Of a DNA stretch of 64,000 bases, positions 1 to 11,720 are shown one piece after another; position 1 is the stretch's first letter; each line of letters begins with the position of its first letter. The DNA comes from Warburgia ugandensis. Lineage: Eukaryota > Streptophyta > Magnoliopsida > Canellales > Canellaceae. The position numbers and the translations under genes are program-made. The DNA is taken from NCBI GenBank assembly GCA_035236585.1, contig CP141130.1, positions 75,959,944-76,023,943 on the forward strand. The letters are read 5' to 3'. Below the pieces are notes generated by a model that worked only from the letters and a program-made list of their open reading frames with translations, searched no databases and was not told the origin of the DNA.

Positions 1-1859
1 AGATTAGAAATAATGAAAATTATGAACAATATAAGAATGCTAAAAATGTTGCTAAGAGAATAGTAAGTGAGGCTAAACTTAAAGCATATGATGAGCTCTA
101 CAATAGATTAAGAACATGAGAAGGTGAGAAAGATGTGTTTAAACTTGCAAAAGTAAGAGAACAGAAAGGTAAGGACTTAGATCATGTTAGGTGTATTAGA
201 AGTGATGATTAAAGGGTATTAGTCAAAGATGATGAGATCAAACATAGGTGGAAAACATACTTTCAAAAATTGTTAAATGACAATGGCTTTGAGGATATAG
301 GGATTGAAAACACTATAAATCTAAATAACATTGGATATTATAGATATGAACGTAGGATTAGAATACCTGAAGTAAAAGAGGCCTTGAAAAGGATGAAATC
401 AGGAAAGGCCATGGGGCCTGATGGTATACCAATAGAGGTTTGGAAGCATATGAGAGATATTGGGGTAGTTTGGTTGACCAAATTGTTTAAAAAAATTATA
501 AAATCAAAGAAAATGCCTGATGAGTGGAGGAAAAGCTCTATTGTACCAATCTATAAGAATAAAGGAGACATACAGAGCTGCACTAATCATCGAGGGATTA
601 AACTTATGAGTCGCACTATGAAACTTTTTGAAAGAGTGATTGAGAAGAGGCTACGACATGAAACAAGTGTATCAGAGAATCAGTTTGGTTTCATGTCTAG
701 GAGGTCTACTATGAAAGCTATTGTCTTACTAAGACAATTAGTAGAGAAATATAGGGAGAGGAGGAAAGACTTCCACGTGGTCTTTATCGACTTAGAGAAA
801 GCTTATGATAGAGTCCCTAGGGATTTAATATGGAGGGTGTTGGGTGGTAAAGGGGTTTCTCAGGGGTATATAGATATAATTAAAGATATGTATGAGGGAG
901 TAGTAACAAATGTTAAGACCACTAGTAGTGTGACTGGTGATTTTCCTGTCACTGTAGGATTGCATCGAGGATCGGTGTTGAGTTCATACCTTTTTACATT
1001 AGTTATGGATGAGTTAACAAAACATCTACACGAGGAGATTCCCTAGTGCATGCTATTTGTAGATGATATAGTCTTACTTGATGAGACAAGGGAGGGTGTA
1101 AACATAAATTTGGAGTTATGGAGAGAAGCATTAGAATCTGAAGGATTTAAAATTAACAGAACTAAGACAGAATATATGGAATATAATTTTAGCAAGGAGA
1201 GTAGGAGTGGAACACCAGTCAAGATTGATAACCAAGAAGTCTCCGTAAAAGACCACTTTCGGTACTTAGGTTCAATGATTCATGAGAGTGGAGAGATTGA
1301 GAGGGAGGTTACTCAGAGAATCCAAGCAGGTTGGAAAAAATAGAGATGTGCATCTGGAGTTTTGTGTGATCGGTGGGTGCCACTCAAACTAAAAGAAAAA
1401 TTCTATAGGATGACCATAAGGCTGGCCATGCTCTATGGATCAGAGTGTTGGGCAGTTAAGGAACATCATACTCATAGGATGATCAGTGCAAAAATGAGGA
1501 TGTCGAGAAAGATGAGTGATAAGACAAGAAAGGATAGAATTAGAAATGAAAATATTAGAGGAAAGTTAGGGGTAGTACCAATAGGCAGCAAGATGAGGGA
1601 GATTAGACTTAGATGGTTTGGACATGTTCAAAGGAGACCAGTAATGACACCGGTTAGAAGGAGTGAGGCAATACAAGTAGAAGGTTCTAAAAGGGCAAGG
1701 GGAAGGCTTAAAGGAACATGGATAGAAGTGGTGAGGAAAGATTTAAAAACTTTGGGACTAAATGAAGCCATGGTATTAAATAGAGTAGAATGGAGGAATA
1801 AGATTCATGTGGCCAACCCCTAATTGGGATAAGGTCTTGATGATGATGATGATGATGAG
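1..1859 (+). mobile_element. RTE-clade LINE, copy 1 (5' end outside window)
   Basis: Non-LTR retrotransposon entering from the left edge. It carries a reverse transcriptase and a C-terminal region, then a short 3' UTR (GGGATAAGGTC) and a (GAT)n tail at 1836-1858 instead of poly-A. Two other copies in the window (6337-8185 and 41830-42339, minus) end in the same way. A short microsatellite-like tail in place of poly-A is typical of the RTE clade, so I assign it there. The endonuclease domain is not in the window. The 3' flank at 1860 is AT-rich DNA, and the target duplication cannot be tested because the left end is missing. Confidence 0.88.
3..1823 (+). pseudogene. RTE LINE reverse transcriptase with four in-frame stops
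   Basis: One frame runs from base 3 to the TAA after 1823 without a frameshift, broken only by stops at 117 (TGA), 210 (TAA), 1044 (TAG) and 1341 (TAG). Visible parts are a charged linker (3-270), fingers (KAMGPDGIP near 405, NQFGF near 680), domain A FIDLEKAYDRVP near 780 with the catalytic Asp, domain B GLHRGS near 960 (usual Gln of QG is Arg), domain C FVDDIVL near 1055 with both Asp, and the C-terminal block with YGSECWAVK (about 1435) and LRWFGHVQRRP (about 1605). The stop at 1044 sits just before domain C and the one at 1341 before the C-terminal block. Both lie where this family normally has Trp. The copy cannot make a full protein but is little decayed. Confidence 0.88.
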
Positions 1860-2870
1860 ATCTAGAAACATTCAACTAATTAAATCACATTAAAATCATT
1901 CATTTTAAGATCCAAACATCTAGTCCAATCCTTAAAATCCAAGATGTCCAAATTTGATTAAATCAGATTTGATCATTGAAAAGGTATTTAAGTTCATATC
2001 TAAAATGATTCAAGGAATTTAAAACCATACCTGAAATTTAATCAGAGCTAAATTGTTCCCTTTTAAATAAGTTACAAGAAAACTTCTCATTTGAAATATA
2101 GATATCCATCTTTTCTTAGCTTTTCATTGAAATAAAAATTAAAAAAAATCCATACTAAGAAGGATTTAATCTGAAATTTGGAGAAGAATCAAACTAGAAA
2201 AGAATTCTATAGGCGGATGAAAAGAAGAAAATCACAAAAAGTTTAGAGGAAGATTGTAGATCACAAACCAATAAGTACAATTTTGGTTTAAATTCGATTT
2301 ATATATTCAGTCCAACTTGTTTAATCTCATCCATAGATCAATTCATATGTTAATTATAAAGTATGATTCAAGCTAAACTACAAAAATCAATCTATATATA
2401 TCTATATTCACGATTGTACTAATCTACAATTTGATCTTAAAATACTTAGAATCCAATATATGTTGTCATGAGCATGAAATATAATCTGCAATTGAGATTT
2501 ATATGTATGATCTAGGGATCTAAATCTTGCATTCAAGAGATAGAAAAGAGCATCCACTATATATAAATTTAAGAACCTTAGCTTACTTCCTGGATACGTG
2601 GCTCTTCGATGGGGGAAGGACCACGCTAGTCGTTTGAGTGTGTGGTGTGTAGTGGGTGCGTCTTAGTGTCTTATTACTACGGCATGATGTGTAATAGTTT
2701 GTACCTTATATGATGGATAATAATTTAATCCAATAGAAATCCAATTTAGAAGATGTATGCTCATGACTCAAATTGGTCTATGATTGGACTCCATGAGTAG
2801 GATTTATATTAGTATACACATTAGATTACAAAGTTAATCTACGGGTTTTATATTTTGTATGTTCTATAGT
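1860..2870. other. AT-rich DNA, no gene recognised
   Basis: No open frame of note and no known element ends were found between the LINE tail and the tandem array. A somewhat less AT-rich patch lies at 2590-2680. It is probably old, unrecognised repeat DNA. Confidence 0.4.
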
Positions 2871-2874
2871 GAAT

Positions 2875-3640
2875 TGATCTAACAAGTACAATTTGATATA
2901 TGAGCATATCTGCCTTTAAAATTCATGCACAAGATCTTGTTAATCCATGTAATGACCTGGGTCCCAACAACACATATTGTTTGCTTTGGCCAAAGCCTCA
3001 TGGTTTTCTTCTTACTCATACGGAAAACACATATCAGAGTTGTTGGACACAAAGAGTAATCACATATAGGGATGCGTGTTCTCTAAGAGGGGTAAAAGGA
3101 GCCTAGAGGGCAGTCTTGGTGAGCAATCCCAAAGGTAGGATACCAAGCTATAGAATAATAGGCTTTAGGTGATCCCAAGTGTTTAGTCCCATATTGCCTA
3201 GGGAGAACAAGCATAGGCTAGTTATAAGCCATGAATGTCCCTCTCAGTACATATGTATTTCCCTACAATGAAGAGCAAAACTGTGAGGTTTTGGCCTAAG
3301 TAGACAATATATGTACTATTGGGACCTCGGTCATTACAATCCATGTCTTAGATTTTGATGGTAGCATGTATAATCTATGGTTTATATGATCCCAAAATGA
3401 GGAGATCTAAAGAAGACAATTTGATTTAAGTGATATATGTGCATGATCCACAATAATCTGTGTAGAATTCATGTGCAAGATAGATGTTAATCCATGTCTT
3501 TGACTTGGAGACAATTTGCATGATCTAAAACGAGTGGATCTAATGTAGACAATTCAATCTATGTGATATATGCACATGATTCACAATGATCAACATCTAG
3601 AATCCATGCACAAGATCTATGCTAATCGATATCTATACTT
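2875..3640 (+). repeat. Tandem array, about 133-bp unit, three copies
   Basis: Three units start near 2875, 3402 and 3537. Each has GATCTAA, then ACAATTTGAT or ACAATTCAAT, a GTGATATATG-like step, an ATTCATG(T/C)(G/A)CAAGAT block and GTTAATCCATG (or a variant). The spacing is about 131-135 bp once the inserted TRIM (2948-3338 plus 5 bp) is removed from unit 1. It is non-coding. Its value is that units 2 and 3 act as empty-site references for the insertion in unit 1. Confidence 0.65.
2948..3338. mobile_element. TRIM-like element with inverted LTR ends, 391 bp
   Basis: The ends are TGTAATGACC and GGTCATTACA, flanked by perfect 5-bp duplications ATCCA (2943-2947 and 3339-3343). The right part (about 3095-3338) reads as a plus-strand mini-LTR with TAGTCCCATATTGCCTAGGG, a TTATAAG box-like run, AAAACTGTGAGG and AGACAATAT. 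The same landmarks occur in the TRIMs at 53944-55179. The left arm (2948 to about 3025) is an inverted copy of the last 75 or so bases of that LTR. Between them lie a primer-site-like TATCAGAG (about 3034) and a purine run CTAAGAGGGGTAAAAGG (about 3080). Both outer ends are therefore LTR 3' (U5) ends. There is no coding capacity. Confidence 0.75.
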
Positions 3641-5554
3641 TTAAAGTTAAAATGTCTGTGTAATCTATATTTCACATAATCTATAATAATTAGGCCTAAT
3701 GATGAAAATCCAACGTACACACACACGCATGATTTATTGTAATGCATACAACGAATTTGAAATGAAAAATTCATGCATAACTTAGAGTGGTTCATACTTC
3801 AAAGCTACGAACACAATCTATAGTCACCCATAGGTTTTTTATTTTTATTTTAATATATATATGTTCTAGTTTAGTCTTAATATATATGCTTACATTTATA
3901 GTATAATCTTAATGTGTGTGTATACTTGCTTTATACCAACCCAAGATTTGGATCATAATTTTTATAAACATGTGATTCATATAGATTCACCTATATACAT
4001 GTTAAATATAGAGATTGCATGTTAATTGTAAGATCATATGTATAAACAATTAGATTTGATCTCTTATTCCCTATCCATGTAAGTCAAATGTTTAATCGTT
4101 AGATTTTAACCTAAAGTATTTAGTCTTGATTTTTTGTTTTTTGTTAGTACATGTATATGACATATAGATCATAGGTATATCGTAAGATTTTTAAATTAAG
4201 GTGCTCAATTTTAAACTTTGTAAAATTCACTATTTTCATACAAAATTACTAGACTTAATTCTAAATTGATGTCGTACAACTTTTAGATCTAATAAGCCCA
4301 ATATATTATGGTTTTCAATTTATATGATTATCAATACTTAAGTATAAATGAAGTAGTTTTCAATGTGAAAAGAAATGAGTCTTGAATTTGAATGTAAACA
4401 ATATGAGTAAAAAGAATTATTGAAAAAGGATTTGAAGAAAAGTCTGAATTTTGAAAGATCAATAAAGTCTCATTAGGTTTGAGAGGAATTTGGCTAGGCT
4501 TAGTTCTTGTTTGATATGTTTGTCTCACATTCCAGCCCCCAATAAGACATTACTAAGTGGATTTTCTTGATCTATGCAAGATGTCGGTAGAAATTTTCTA
4601 GACTCCATTTGATCAACAATTATTGCTATGGATGACTTATCTAAGATGTTCTTTAGCTAGGCCTTGGTTGCCATTCTTCAATGAGGTTAATTGAGAACTT
4701 CTATCTTAGTTTTATGTGAATCAACACATGATCAATATTGGGTATTTGGATTCTACCAACATGATATTAGAGTGTATATGTTTAGCCTCCACATATGGTA
4801 CTCTAAAGGTCATCTGATCAATGAGGTAGTGAACTTGTTTAAAACATATGTTCGAGGGTATCACTTCTATTGATCATGTTTGAATATACAAATTGATGTT
4901 TTCATAATCTTGAAATAAATATATCTTTTGACACTGAGTTGAAATTTAAGTGCTTGTTTTTTAGGAATATTGAATTACTCATAGTATTCTCTCATATGCA
5001 TATTATTATTATTCTTGAATATCTAGTTGGAAATTGAGTGTAAATTATTTATACTCAAGATAAATTTAATACTTTCATTTGTCTATATATTCAGTTATTG
5101 AACAAATTGTAGATAGATAGTACTTTGAATAATCAATATTCTTACCAAAAACAAGTTTGCTAGGATATGTCAAGTATCTCATGTTAGAGAAGGGAAATAG
5201 GAGATAGAAGTCTGTTCAAAGGAAAGGTTGAAAGAAGCATGAGTTCAATTGGAGACAATAGGAGTTTGAAGTGTTCTAAGGTATTTGAAATGTATAAGGA
5301 AAAACTTAATTTATATTTTAGAAAAGTTGCATTAAATTATTTATGATCTTTAGAGATTTCTAAGTGGAAATGTAGAACCTTATATGCTCCAGTTACATTA
5401 AATAAATGCATTTTTTTTCATTATACCATGTCATATTTAAATTATAATCTCACAAATATAGACCCTAAGAATTTGTCGTGTATCTACTCATGTAATAAAT
5501 GTTCCACATTTTTAGGGCATGAAAGAAGTTGCCAAACATTACCTTGACATTGCT
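3344..5554. other. AT-rich intergenic or decayed repeat DNA
   Basis: After the last tandem unit (about 3640) this stretch is very AT-rich, with only short open frames. No LTR ends, transposase motifs or RNA genes were recognised. The open frames at 4331-4528 (minus) and 4691-4873 have no recognisable motif and look like chance. Confidence 0.4.
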
Positions 5555-6336
5555 TACACCAAGCCCATCTATTTAATGGAATGACTTTGATGTGTATTTG
5601 TAACCTTTAGTAGAGGAATTGAAGTAAACTCTGGGAGGACATGATAAACACTTACAATTCCTCAAAAAGGGAGATTTTCCAGTTGCATGCAACCCCATTA
5701 TGGACTATAAGTGATATTTTTTCTTATAACAACTTATCAAGATGGAGAATAAAGGGAAAATGGGCATGTCCACAATGCCACAGGCATAAAGGTTTTGAGT
5801 ATTTGAAGTATGGCTACAAGTTTTATTAAACTGACACTGTTGATTCCTAGATATATCACATACTTCAAAGTAATAATAATATGTTCTAGTGAATAGAAAA
5901 CAAAGTTGGCTCCTATTATACTGCTAGCACCTAATGTGTTTGTGCAATTGTAAGGCATTAATATCACATTTGAAATGACCAATATAGCGCTTAGAGAGAG
6001 TTGAAGGAACTTTGGGAGGATGTGATAAACACTTATGATTCATCAACAAGGGAGACTTTCCAATTGCATGCAGCATTATTATGGACTATAAGTGATTTTC
6101 CTACCTATGCCAACTTATTAGGATGGAGCATAAAGGGACAATGGGCATGTCCCAATGTCATGAGCTCACAAGTTTTGAGTACTTGAAGTATGTCCAAAAG
6201 ATTGTACAGTGTTGATTCATAGATATTAATCATAGACTTCAAAGTAATAATATATGTTTTAGTGGTAAGAAAAAGATAAGGTTTACACCTGCTCTACTAT
6301 TAGGATTGATATGTTGGCGCAATTCTAGATTAATAT

Positions 6337-8185
6337 GGTTGGGTTCATTAAGAAAGTGGTAAAAGATGTCCTAAGAGTATCTAAAGGTAAAAGGAAATTA
6401 TTACAGAAAACTTGATAGTGGATTGAAACAGTGTAAAATGTTATTAAAGAAAAATGAGTGTATTTTAAAGCGTGGCAGAATACTAGAAATAATGAAAAGT
6501 ATGAACAAGGTAAGAATGCTAAAAAGGTTATTAAGATAATAGTAAGTGACTCTAAACTCAAGGCATATGACGATCTGTATAATAGACTAGGATCAAGAGA
6601 AGGTGAGAAGGATGTATTTCAAATTGCAAAAATAAGAGATCAAAAGGGTAAGGACTTAGACCACATTAAATGCATTGGAAGTGATGATCATAGGGTACTA
6701 TCAAAGATGATAAGATTAAATAAAGGTGGGAAAGTTACTTTCAAAAATTGCTAAATGACAATCGCTTTGAGAATAAAGGGATTCAAAGTATTGTAAACCT
6801 AAATAAATTGGATATTATAGATATGATCGTAGGATTATAATACCTAAAGTGAAGAGGCCTTGAAAAAGATTAAATTAGGAAAGCCCTAAGGCCTCGATGC
6901 TATAACAATAGAGGTTTGAAAGCATATGAGAGATACTAGAATAGTTTGGTTCATAAGTTGTTTAACAAGATTATAAAATCAAAGAAAATGTTAGATGAAT
7001 GGAGGAAATGCTCTATTGTACCAATTTATAATAACAAAGGAGACATATAAAGCTCCCCTAATTATCTGGGGATCAAACTTATGAGCCTCACTATGAAACT
7101 TTTTGAAAGAATGATTGAGGAGAGGCCATGTCATAAGACAAGTGCAGGGGAGAACTAGTTTGATTTCATGCCTGAGAGGTCTACCATGGAAGTTATTTTC
7201 TTATGACAATTGACAAAGAAATATAGGGAGAGGAGGAAGGACCTCCATTTGGTCTTTATTAATTTAGAGAAAGCTTATGATAGGGTCCCTAGGGAGTTAA
7301 TATGGTGGGTGTTGGGTGAGAAAGGGTTTTTGCTGGGCTATATAGACATAATTAAATATATGTATGAAGGAGTGGTAACAAATGTTAAGACCACTAGCAG
7401 AGAGACTAGTGATTTTCATGTCACTATAGGATTGTACCAAGGATCAGCATTGAGCCCATACCTTTTCATGTTGGTTATGGATGAGTTAACAAAACATATA
7501 CATGAGGAGATTCCATAATGCATGCTATTTATAGATGACGTAGTTTTAATTGATGAGATAAGGGAGGGCATAAACACAAAGCTAGAGTTATGAAGAGAAG
7601 CATTATAATCTATGTTTCATGAGAGTGGAGAGATTGAAATGGAGGTTACCTAGAGAATCCAAGCGAGTTAAATAAAAATGTAGATGGGCATTTGGAGTTC
7701 TGTTTGATCTATGGGTGCCACTCAAACAAAACAAAAAACTCTATAGGATGGCTATAAGGCCGACCATGCTCTATGAATCAAAGTGTTGGGCAGTTAAGGA
7801 ACATCATGTTCAGAGGATGAGCATAGCCATAATGTGAAAATTGAGATAGATGAGTGGAAAGACAAGAAAGGATATAATTAGGAATAAAAACATTAGAGGA
7901 AACTTAGGAGTAACACTAATAGGTAACAAGATGAGGGACATTAGACTTAGATGGTTTGGACATGTCCAACGAAGATAAAAAATGACACTAGTTAGAAGAA
8001 GTGAGGCAATGCAAGTTGAAGGTTCTAAAAGGGGAAGTGTAAGGCCTAAAAGAACATGGATAGAAGTGGTGAGAAAAGATTTAAAAACTTTGGGACTAAG
8101 TGAAGCCATGATACTTAATAGAGGGGAATGAAGGAACCCTAATTGGGATAAGGTCTTGATGATAATGATGATGATGATCTTAGAA
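6337..8185 (+). mobile_element. RTE-clade LINE, copy 2, inside the TNP2 repeat
   Basis: It starts in the linker between endonuclease and RT (5'-truncated) and ends in GGGATAAGGTCTTGATGATAATGATGATGATGAT. It interrupts unit 2 of the TNP2 triplication. Flanks CAATTCTAGATTAATAT (6320-6336) and CAATTGCAAGGCCTTAATAT (8186-8205) are consistent with a decayed target duplication of about 17-20 bp. Joining the flanks restores the spacing of the repeat. It is more decayed than copy 1. Confidence 0.85.
6458..8140 (+). pseudogene. RTE LINE reverse transcriptase, heavily decayed
   Basis: Linker frame 6458-6754 (KAWQNTRNNEKYEQ, LYNRLGSREGEKD), then several frameshifts. An open stretch 7210-7518 carries domain A as FINLEKAYDRVP (the catalytic Asp of FIDL is Asn here) and an intact domain B GLYQGSALSPYLF. 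Domain C FIDDVVL follows at about 7525, after a stop at the same place as in copy 1. About 140 bp between domain C and the HESGEIE block are deleted (near 7612). The C-terminal block with LRWFGHVQ is at about 7940. Loss of the catalytic Asp, the deletion and the stops make it inactive. Confidence 0.82.
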
Positions 8186-8790
8186 CAATTGCAAGGCCTT
8201 AATATCACATCTGGAAAGATCAATACAGTGTCTAAATAGAGTTAAAGGAACTCTGGGAGGACGGGATAAACACTTATGATTCCTCAATAAGGTAGACTTT
8301 CCAAATGCATGCAGCAGTGTTATGAACTACTAGTGATTTTTCTACATATTCCAACTTATCAAGATGGAGCACAAAGGGGAAATGGGCACCTAAAATGCAA
8401 TGAGCCCATGAAATCTGAGTTTTTGAAGTATGACCAAAAGTTTTATTACATGGACATTGTTGATTCTTGGATATTAATCATAGACTTCAAATTAATAATA
8501 CATGTTTTAGTGGCAATTAGAAAGCAAGGTTCGCACCTCCTCAACTATGAGAATCTAATGCTTTGGCACCATCACAAGGTCGTAGTATCACATTTAGAAA
8601 GACCAATACAATGTCTGGAGAGAAGAAGACAGTAATAATGATGTTCTGCCATATAATTGGAAGAAGAGGAGTACATTCTTTGATCTCCCTTATGAGGAGT
8701 TGTCTGAGTCAAATTACATATTGTGCATGATGCATATAAACAATCAAACTAAAGGAAATTGAGGGTCAATTTTTCATGGGGTAGAGTCAA

Positions 8791-9865
8791 GGGTTTATTA
8801 TGTATCGAGTGATTCATGGATATATTCCTTTGGTTACATTAGCTACTAAGATTCATTTTCTCAGTCACCAATAGATGTTAATTTTATTTCTTTGACTACT
8901 AAATGCATATAGAAATCTTTGATTACTGAATACACTCTCTTCAATTACTAAAGACATACATATGTACAAAGAAAAGATCCTTGATAAAGGTTAACTGTAT
9001 ATAGAAAAATTACAATTATCAGCAGCTGCAACAATCTTTGATACTGGCTCAAATAAGTTCCATAACATGATCAAATTGCTTACTTAGTTTAGCAAAAGTG
9101 GTTGATTGTCAATATATTTTTCTTCTAATGCATCACTATAATTCCTTAAGAGTGTGTGCCATTAAAGCTTTTCTATATAGTATTAAGTGTGATATTAGCT
9201 TGTTCTCTCTTTAATCATTTATGGGCTAGGTAGTTTTGTCATAACCTCAAGTGCATAATGGTATCCCTTATATATTACAAGATGAATATTTGAGTTGGGC
9301 ACATACCTTACATTCCTTTATCAATTTGATGTTAGAGAAGAAGGTATATATTGCCAGTTAATGATTGATCTCAACAAAGAATGAGGTACTCTTCTAGGAT
9401 CATAACTCGTACTTGATTTAGTTTTACAACCCAATCGGGTTGCTTGACTCATTTTTAAGACATGAGCTAGTGGATAGCTAATATATGCTTTGCTTTGAAA
9501 GTATGACGTAGACCTAATAAGAGTGTATAGCCTTTGGGGCTCATTTGTCTAATGTTAAGTGGAGTGTTAACACACTCTCTCTTTAATCACTTAGGCCTAG
9601 GTAGCATTGGCCTCAAGTTCATGGAAAAATTCTATTAATGGAGATGAAGGAGATGCATAACATTGTTGGACATAAGTTTCACATGCATTTAGCCATTTGA
9701 TGTTAGAGGAGAATACATGCCTTTAGCATTGTTGGGCCTTAATTCTAGTGGAGTCATGGCATAACTTCTTCTAACAGGGTAAATGATTGTATTTCAACCA
9801 TTGAAGGCTTCTAAGTTGATAAAATACTACTTCTCAAATTTTTTGTTATTTTGAGGGTTTTTCAA
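8791..9865. other. AT-rich DNA with a diverged internal duplication
   Basis: No gene found. Two related stretches, about 9160-9350 and 9530-9740, share CTCTTTAATCA, GGCTAGGTAG, CCTCAAG and TTTGATGTTAGAG in the same order about 370 bp apart, so this is an old tandem duplication of an unknown repeat. Confidence 0.45.
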
Positions 9866-10870
9866 TCAATGGGACCTTAGAGTTCTTAATTTTTATGACT
9901 CCTCTAGAATTCTTGATTTGTGGGAGTCTTTGAGCTATGTAGCCTATTTGGCTAGAGTCCTTGATTTCAAGGACTCTTTGTGTTGTGGGGCCCATTTTGG
10001 CTAGAGTCCTTGGTTTTTGGGTCATTTTGGACCCTGGGACCTATTTGATTAGAGTCCATAATTTTTAGGACTCCTTAAGTGGGACTTTGGTTCTTCGTAA
10101 GACTCTTGACACTAAAGAATTTTACCCATCTATATACTCCAAGGTCTTTCGAGTTTTAGTTAGTTTAAGCCTCTTTAGTCTAAAGACTTCTAGTTTGTCA
10201 AGGACTTTTAGGTATTGGAACTCTAGTCATGCAAGGTCTCTAATATCTATAGAAGTTTTATCTTTCAAGGAATCTTAGATCTTGGTACTTTAGTCATCCA
10301 AGGTCTCTAATGTCTAGAATTTCAGTTGTATAATGACTCTTAGATTTTAGGACTTTTCATTATCTCAAAATTCTAATGTCGTTAGAATTTTTGTCATCTT
10401 AAGACTCTCAGGCCATAGCACTTTATGTCGACTAAGGACTCTAGTGTCACAAGAATTCTTGTCATCCTATGATTCTTAGGCCATAAGACTTTCTATTGAC
10501 CAAGAATTCTAAAGTTTTTGGAACTCTTGATGATTTAACAATCCTAATTTATAGTATTTGGTTTAGACAAGGATTATTGAACTATAGGAGTTTGGCTACT
10601 GCAAGGAGTCTTGAGCTGAAGGACTTTAACTAGAGTTGGAAGTCTTAAGTTGTAGGGTTTTTACCACAATTAAGATTCTTGGGCTATGTGACTTTGATTG
10701 AGTTAAGAAGTCTTAGGCTGTTAGACTTTGAGTAGGCTTGAGAGTCTTTGAGATGTAGGACACTAAGTTTGACTACATCTAGAAGTCCTAATCTTAAAGA
10801 CTTTGAATTAGTTTAGAAGTCTTAGGCTATAGGACTTTGACTAAGTGCCATTCCCTTTTTGGCATATACA
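9866..10870 (+). repeat. Degenerate minisatellite of GACTCT/AGTCTTAGG motifs
   Basis: About 1 kb of irregular repeats, with steps of roughly 40-65 bp, built on variants of 'AGAGTCCTTGATTT..GGACTCTT' in the left half and 'AGAAGTCTTAGGCT..AGGACTTTGA' in the right half. The open frame at 10087-10278 is a by-product. A smaller array with the same vocabulary lies at 35030-35290. Confidence 0.6.
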
Positions 10871-11715
10871 TAGTTAGAATGGTGGGTTGTGCTCATTGAA
10901 TTGTCTAGATATTAGGTTGTAATTGTGGGAAAATTGTTAGGTAATTTCAAACAAATAGCTTGGCCATTGATGCTAAATGGCAACCTTTAGCTATTGTATT
11001 GGAAATCACAATTGAGCCACCACCTGTAGGTTTAGCTACAAGTCCTAGCCTTCCTAAGGCAAATTAACCAAAGATCCAAGTCCTTATCTTCTTAGAAATG
11101 GGTCAGTTAAATGCATTTTTGAGGCCATGAAAGAAGCTTTGGAAAGTAAAGATAACGTTTGAAGAGTTTGTTAGTGAAAAGTTATATTTCGAGAAACTAT
11201 ATATATATATATATATATATATATTAGTCTTGTGTTAATATTGGTCTACTCTCGAAAAATAAAAAATGTGGAAAACATAGGAAGTAATCAAAGCTAAACT
11301 AAATAAATAAAACCAAACTAAAGCTAATTAAACTGAATCAAACTCAAAACTATGTTCTATTAAAATAAAATAAAAAAATTTCAAACTATCTTAAGAGAAG
11401 AGAAATGGACTTAAAACTTAAAAGATTACCTCAAAAGTTGATTAAGACCTTCTGCCCTTAGATGGAGATGATTTTGAGATTTTCCCAAACCCTAATATAT
11501 TTTGATCAACAATTAAAACTATAGTCATGAGCGAACAACTTCCTGTGAAGAAGTTTAAATTTAGTTTTGAGTCAAGAGTATTTGTTATCAAGTACTATTA
11601 AATCATCATTTAATATTGTCTATATTTTTATCAAGTGCTCCCTTTTATATCACTAAAATTTAGAAAGTTTGAGGTATTGGGTCAATGTGGGACTAGATTT
11701 CTCAAATAGAAAAGG
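10871..11715 (+). repeat. Repeat 'R', copy 1
   Basis: Non-coding repeat homologous to 34240-34960. Shared landmarks in order are TATTGGAAATCA, CTTATCTTCTTAGAAATG, AGTTAAAT, GAAGAGTTTGT (or GAGAAGTTTGT), GAAAACAT, GATGGAGATGA, a CAAACCCTAA-like block and TTTAGTTTTGAGT. It contains a (TA)n tract at 11198-11223 and ends with CAATGTGGGACTA (about 11680), a motif common near plant LTRs. It may be part of an unclassified LTR element. The gypsy element at 11721 inserted into or next to it. Confidence 0.55.
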
Positions 11716-11720
11716 ACATG

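Larger units (their letters stand above)
5622..8640 (+). repeat. Tandem triplication of a TNP2 segment, about 380 bp per unit
   Basis: Units are about 5622-5990, 5991-6336 continued at 8186-8240, and 8241-8640. Each starts at (TT)GAAG..ACTCTGGGAGGA and runs to the AAG(A/G)(C/T)CAATA block near its end. The order of landmarks is identical, with scattered substitutions and small indels. This is old duplication within the transposase gene, not three separate elements, since only the first has the upstream and only the third the downstream TNP2 sequence. Confidence 0.75.
5555..8790 (+). pseudogene. CACTA (En/Spm) TNP2 transposase fragment, internally triplicated, LINE-interrupted
   Basis: Fragment of the TNP2 transposase (Transposase_21 domain) that moves CACTA DNA transposons. 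It begins near 5560 with the NDFDVYL..PLVEEL block. It then repeats a segment three times (from about 5629, 6010 and 8251): LKELWED.INTYDSS, ETFQLHA, LLWTISDFPTY, GWSIKG.WACP, LKYG.K. The last copy continues into WKKRSTFFDLPY (about 8660) and CMMHINN (about 8725), which correspond to the family's DVMHIEKN block. The spacing is about 381 bp and, after removing the LINE, about 372 bp. Many stops and frameshifts are present. The longest clean piece is 6001-6186. It is a dead relic, without the ends of its parent element in view. Confidence 0.85.

Noticed and set aside
8309-8635. 108-aa open frame as an independent gene
   Set aside because: It is an out-of-frame reading across the third TNP2 repeat unit.
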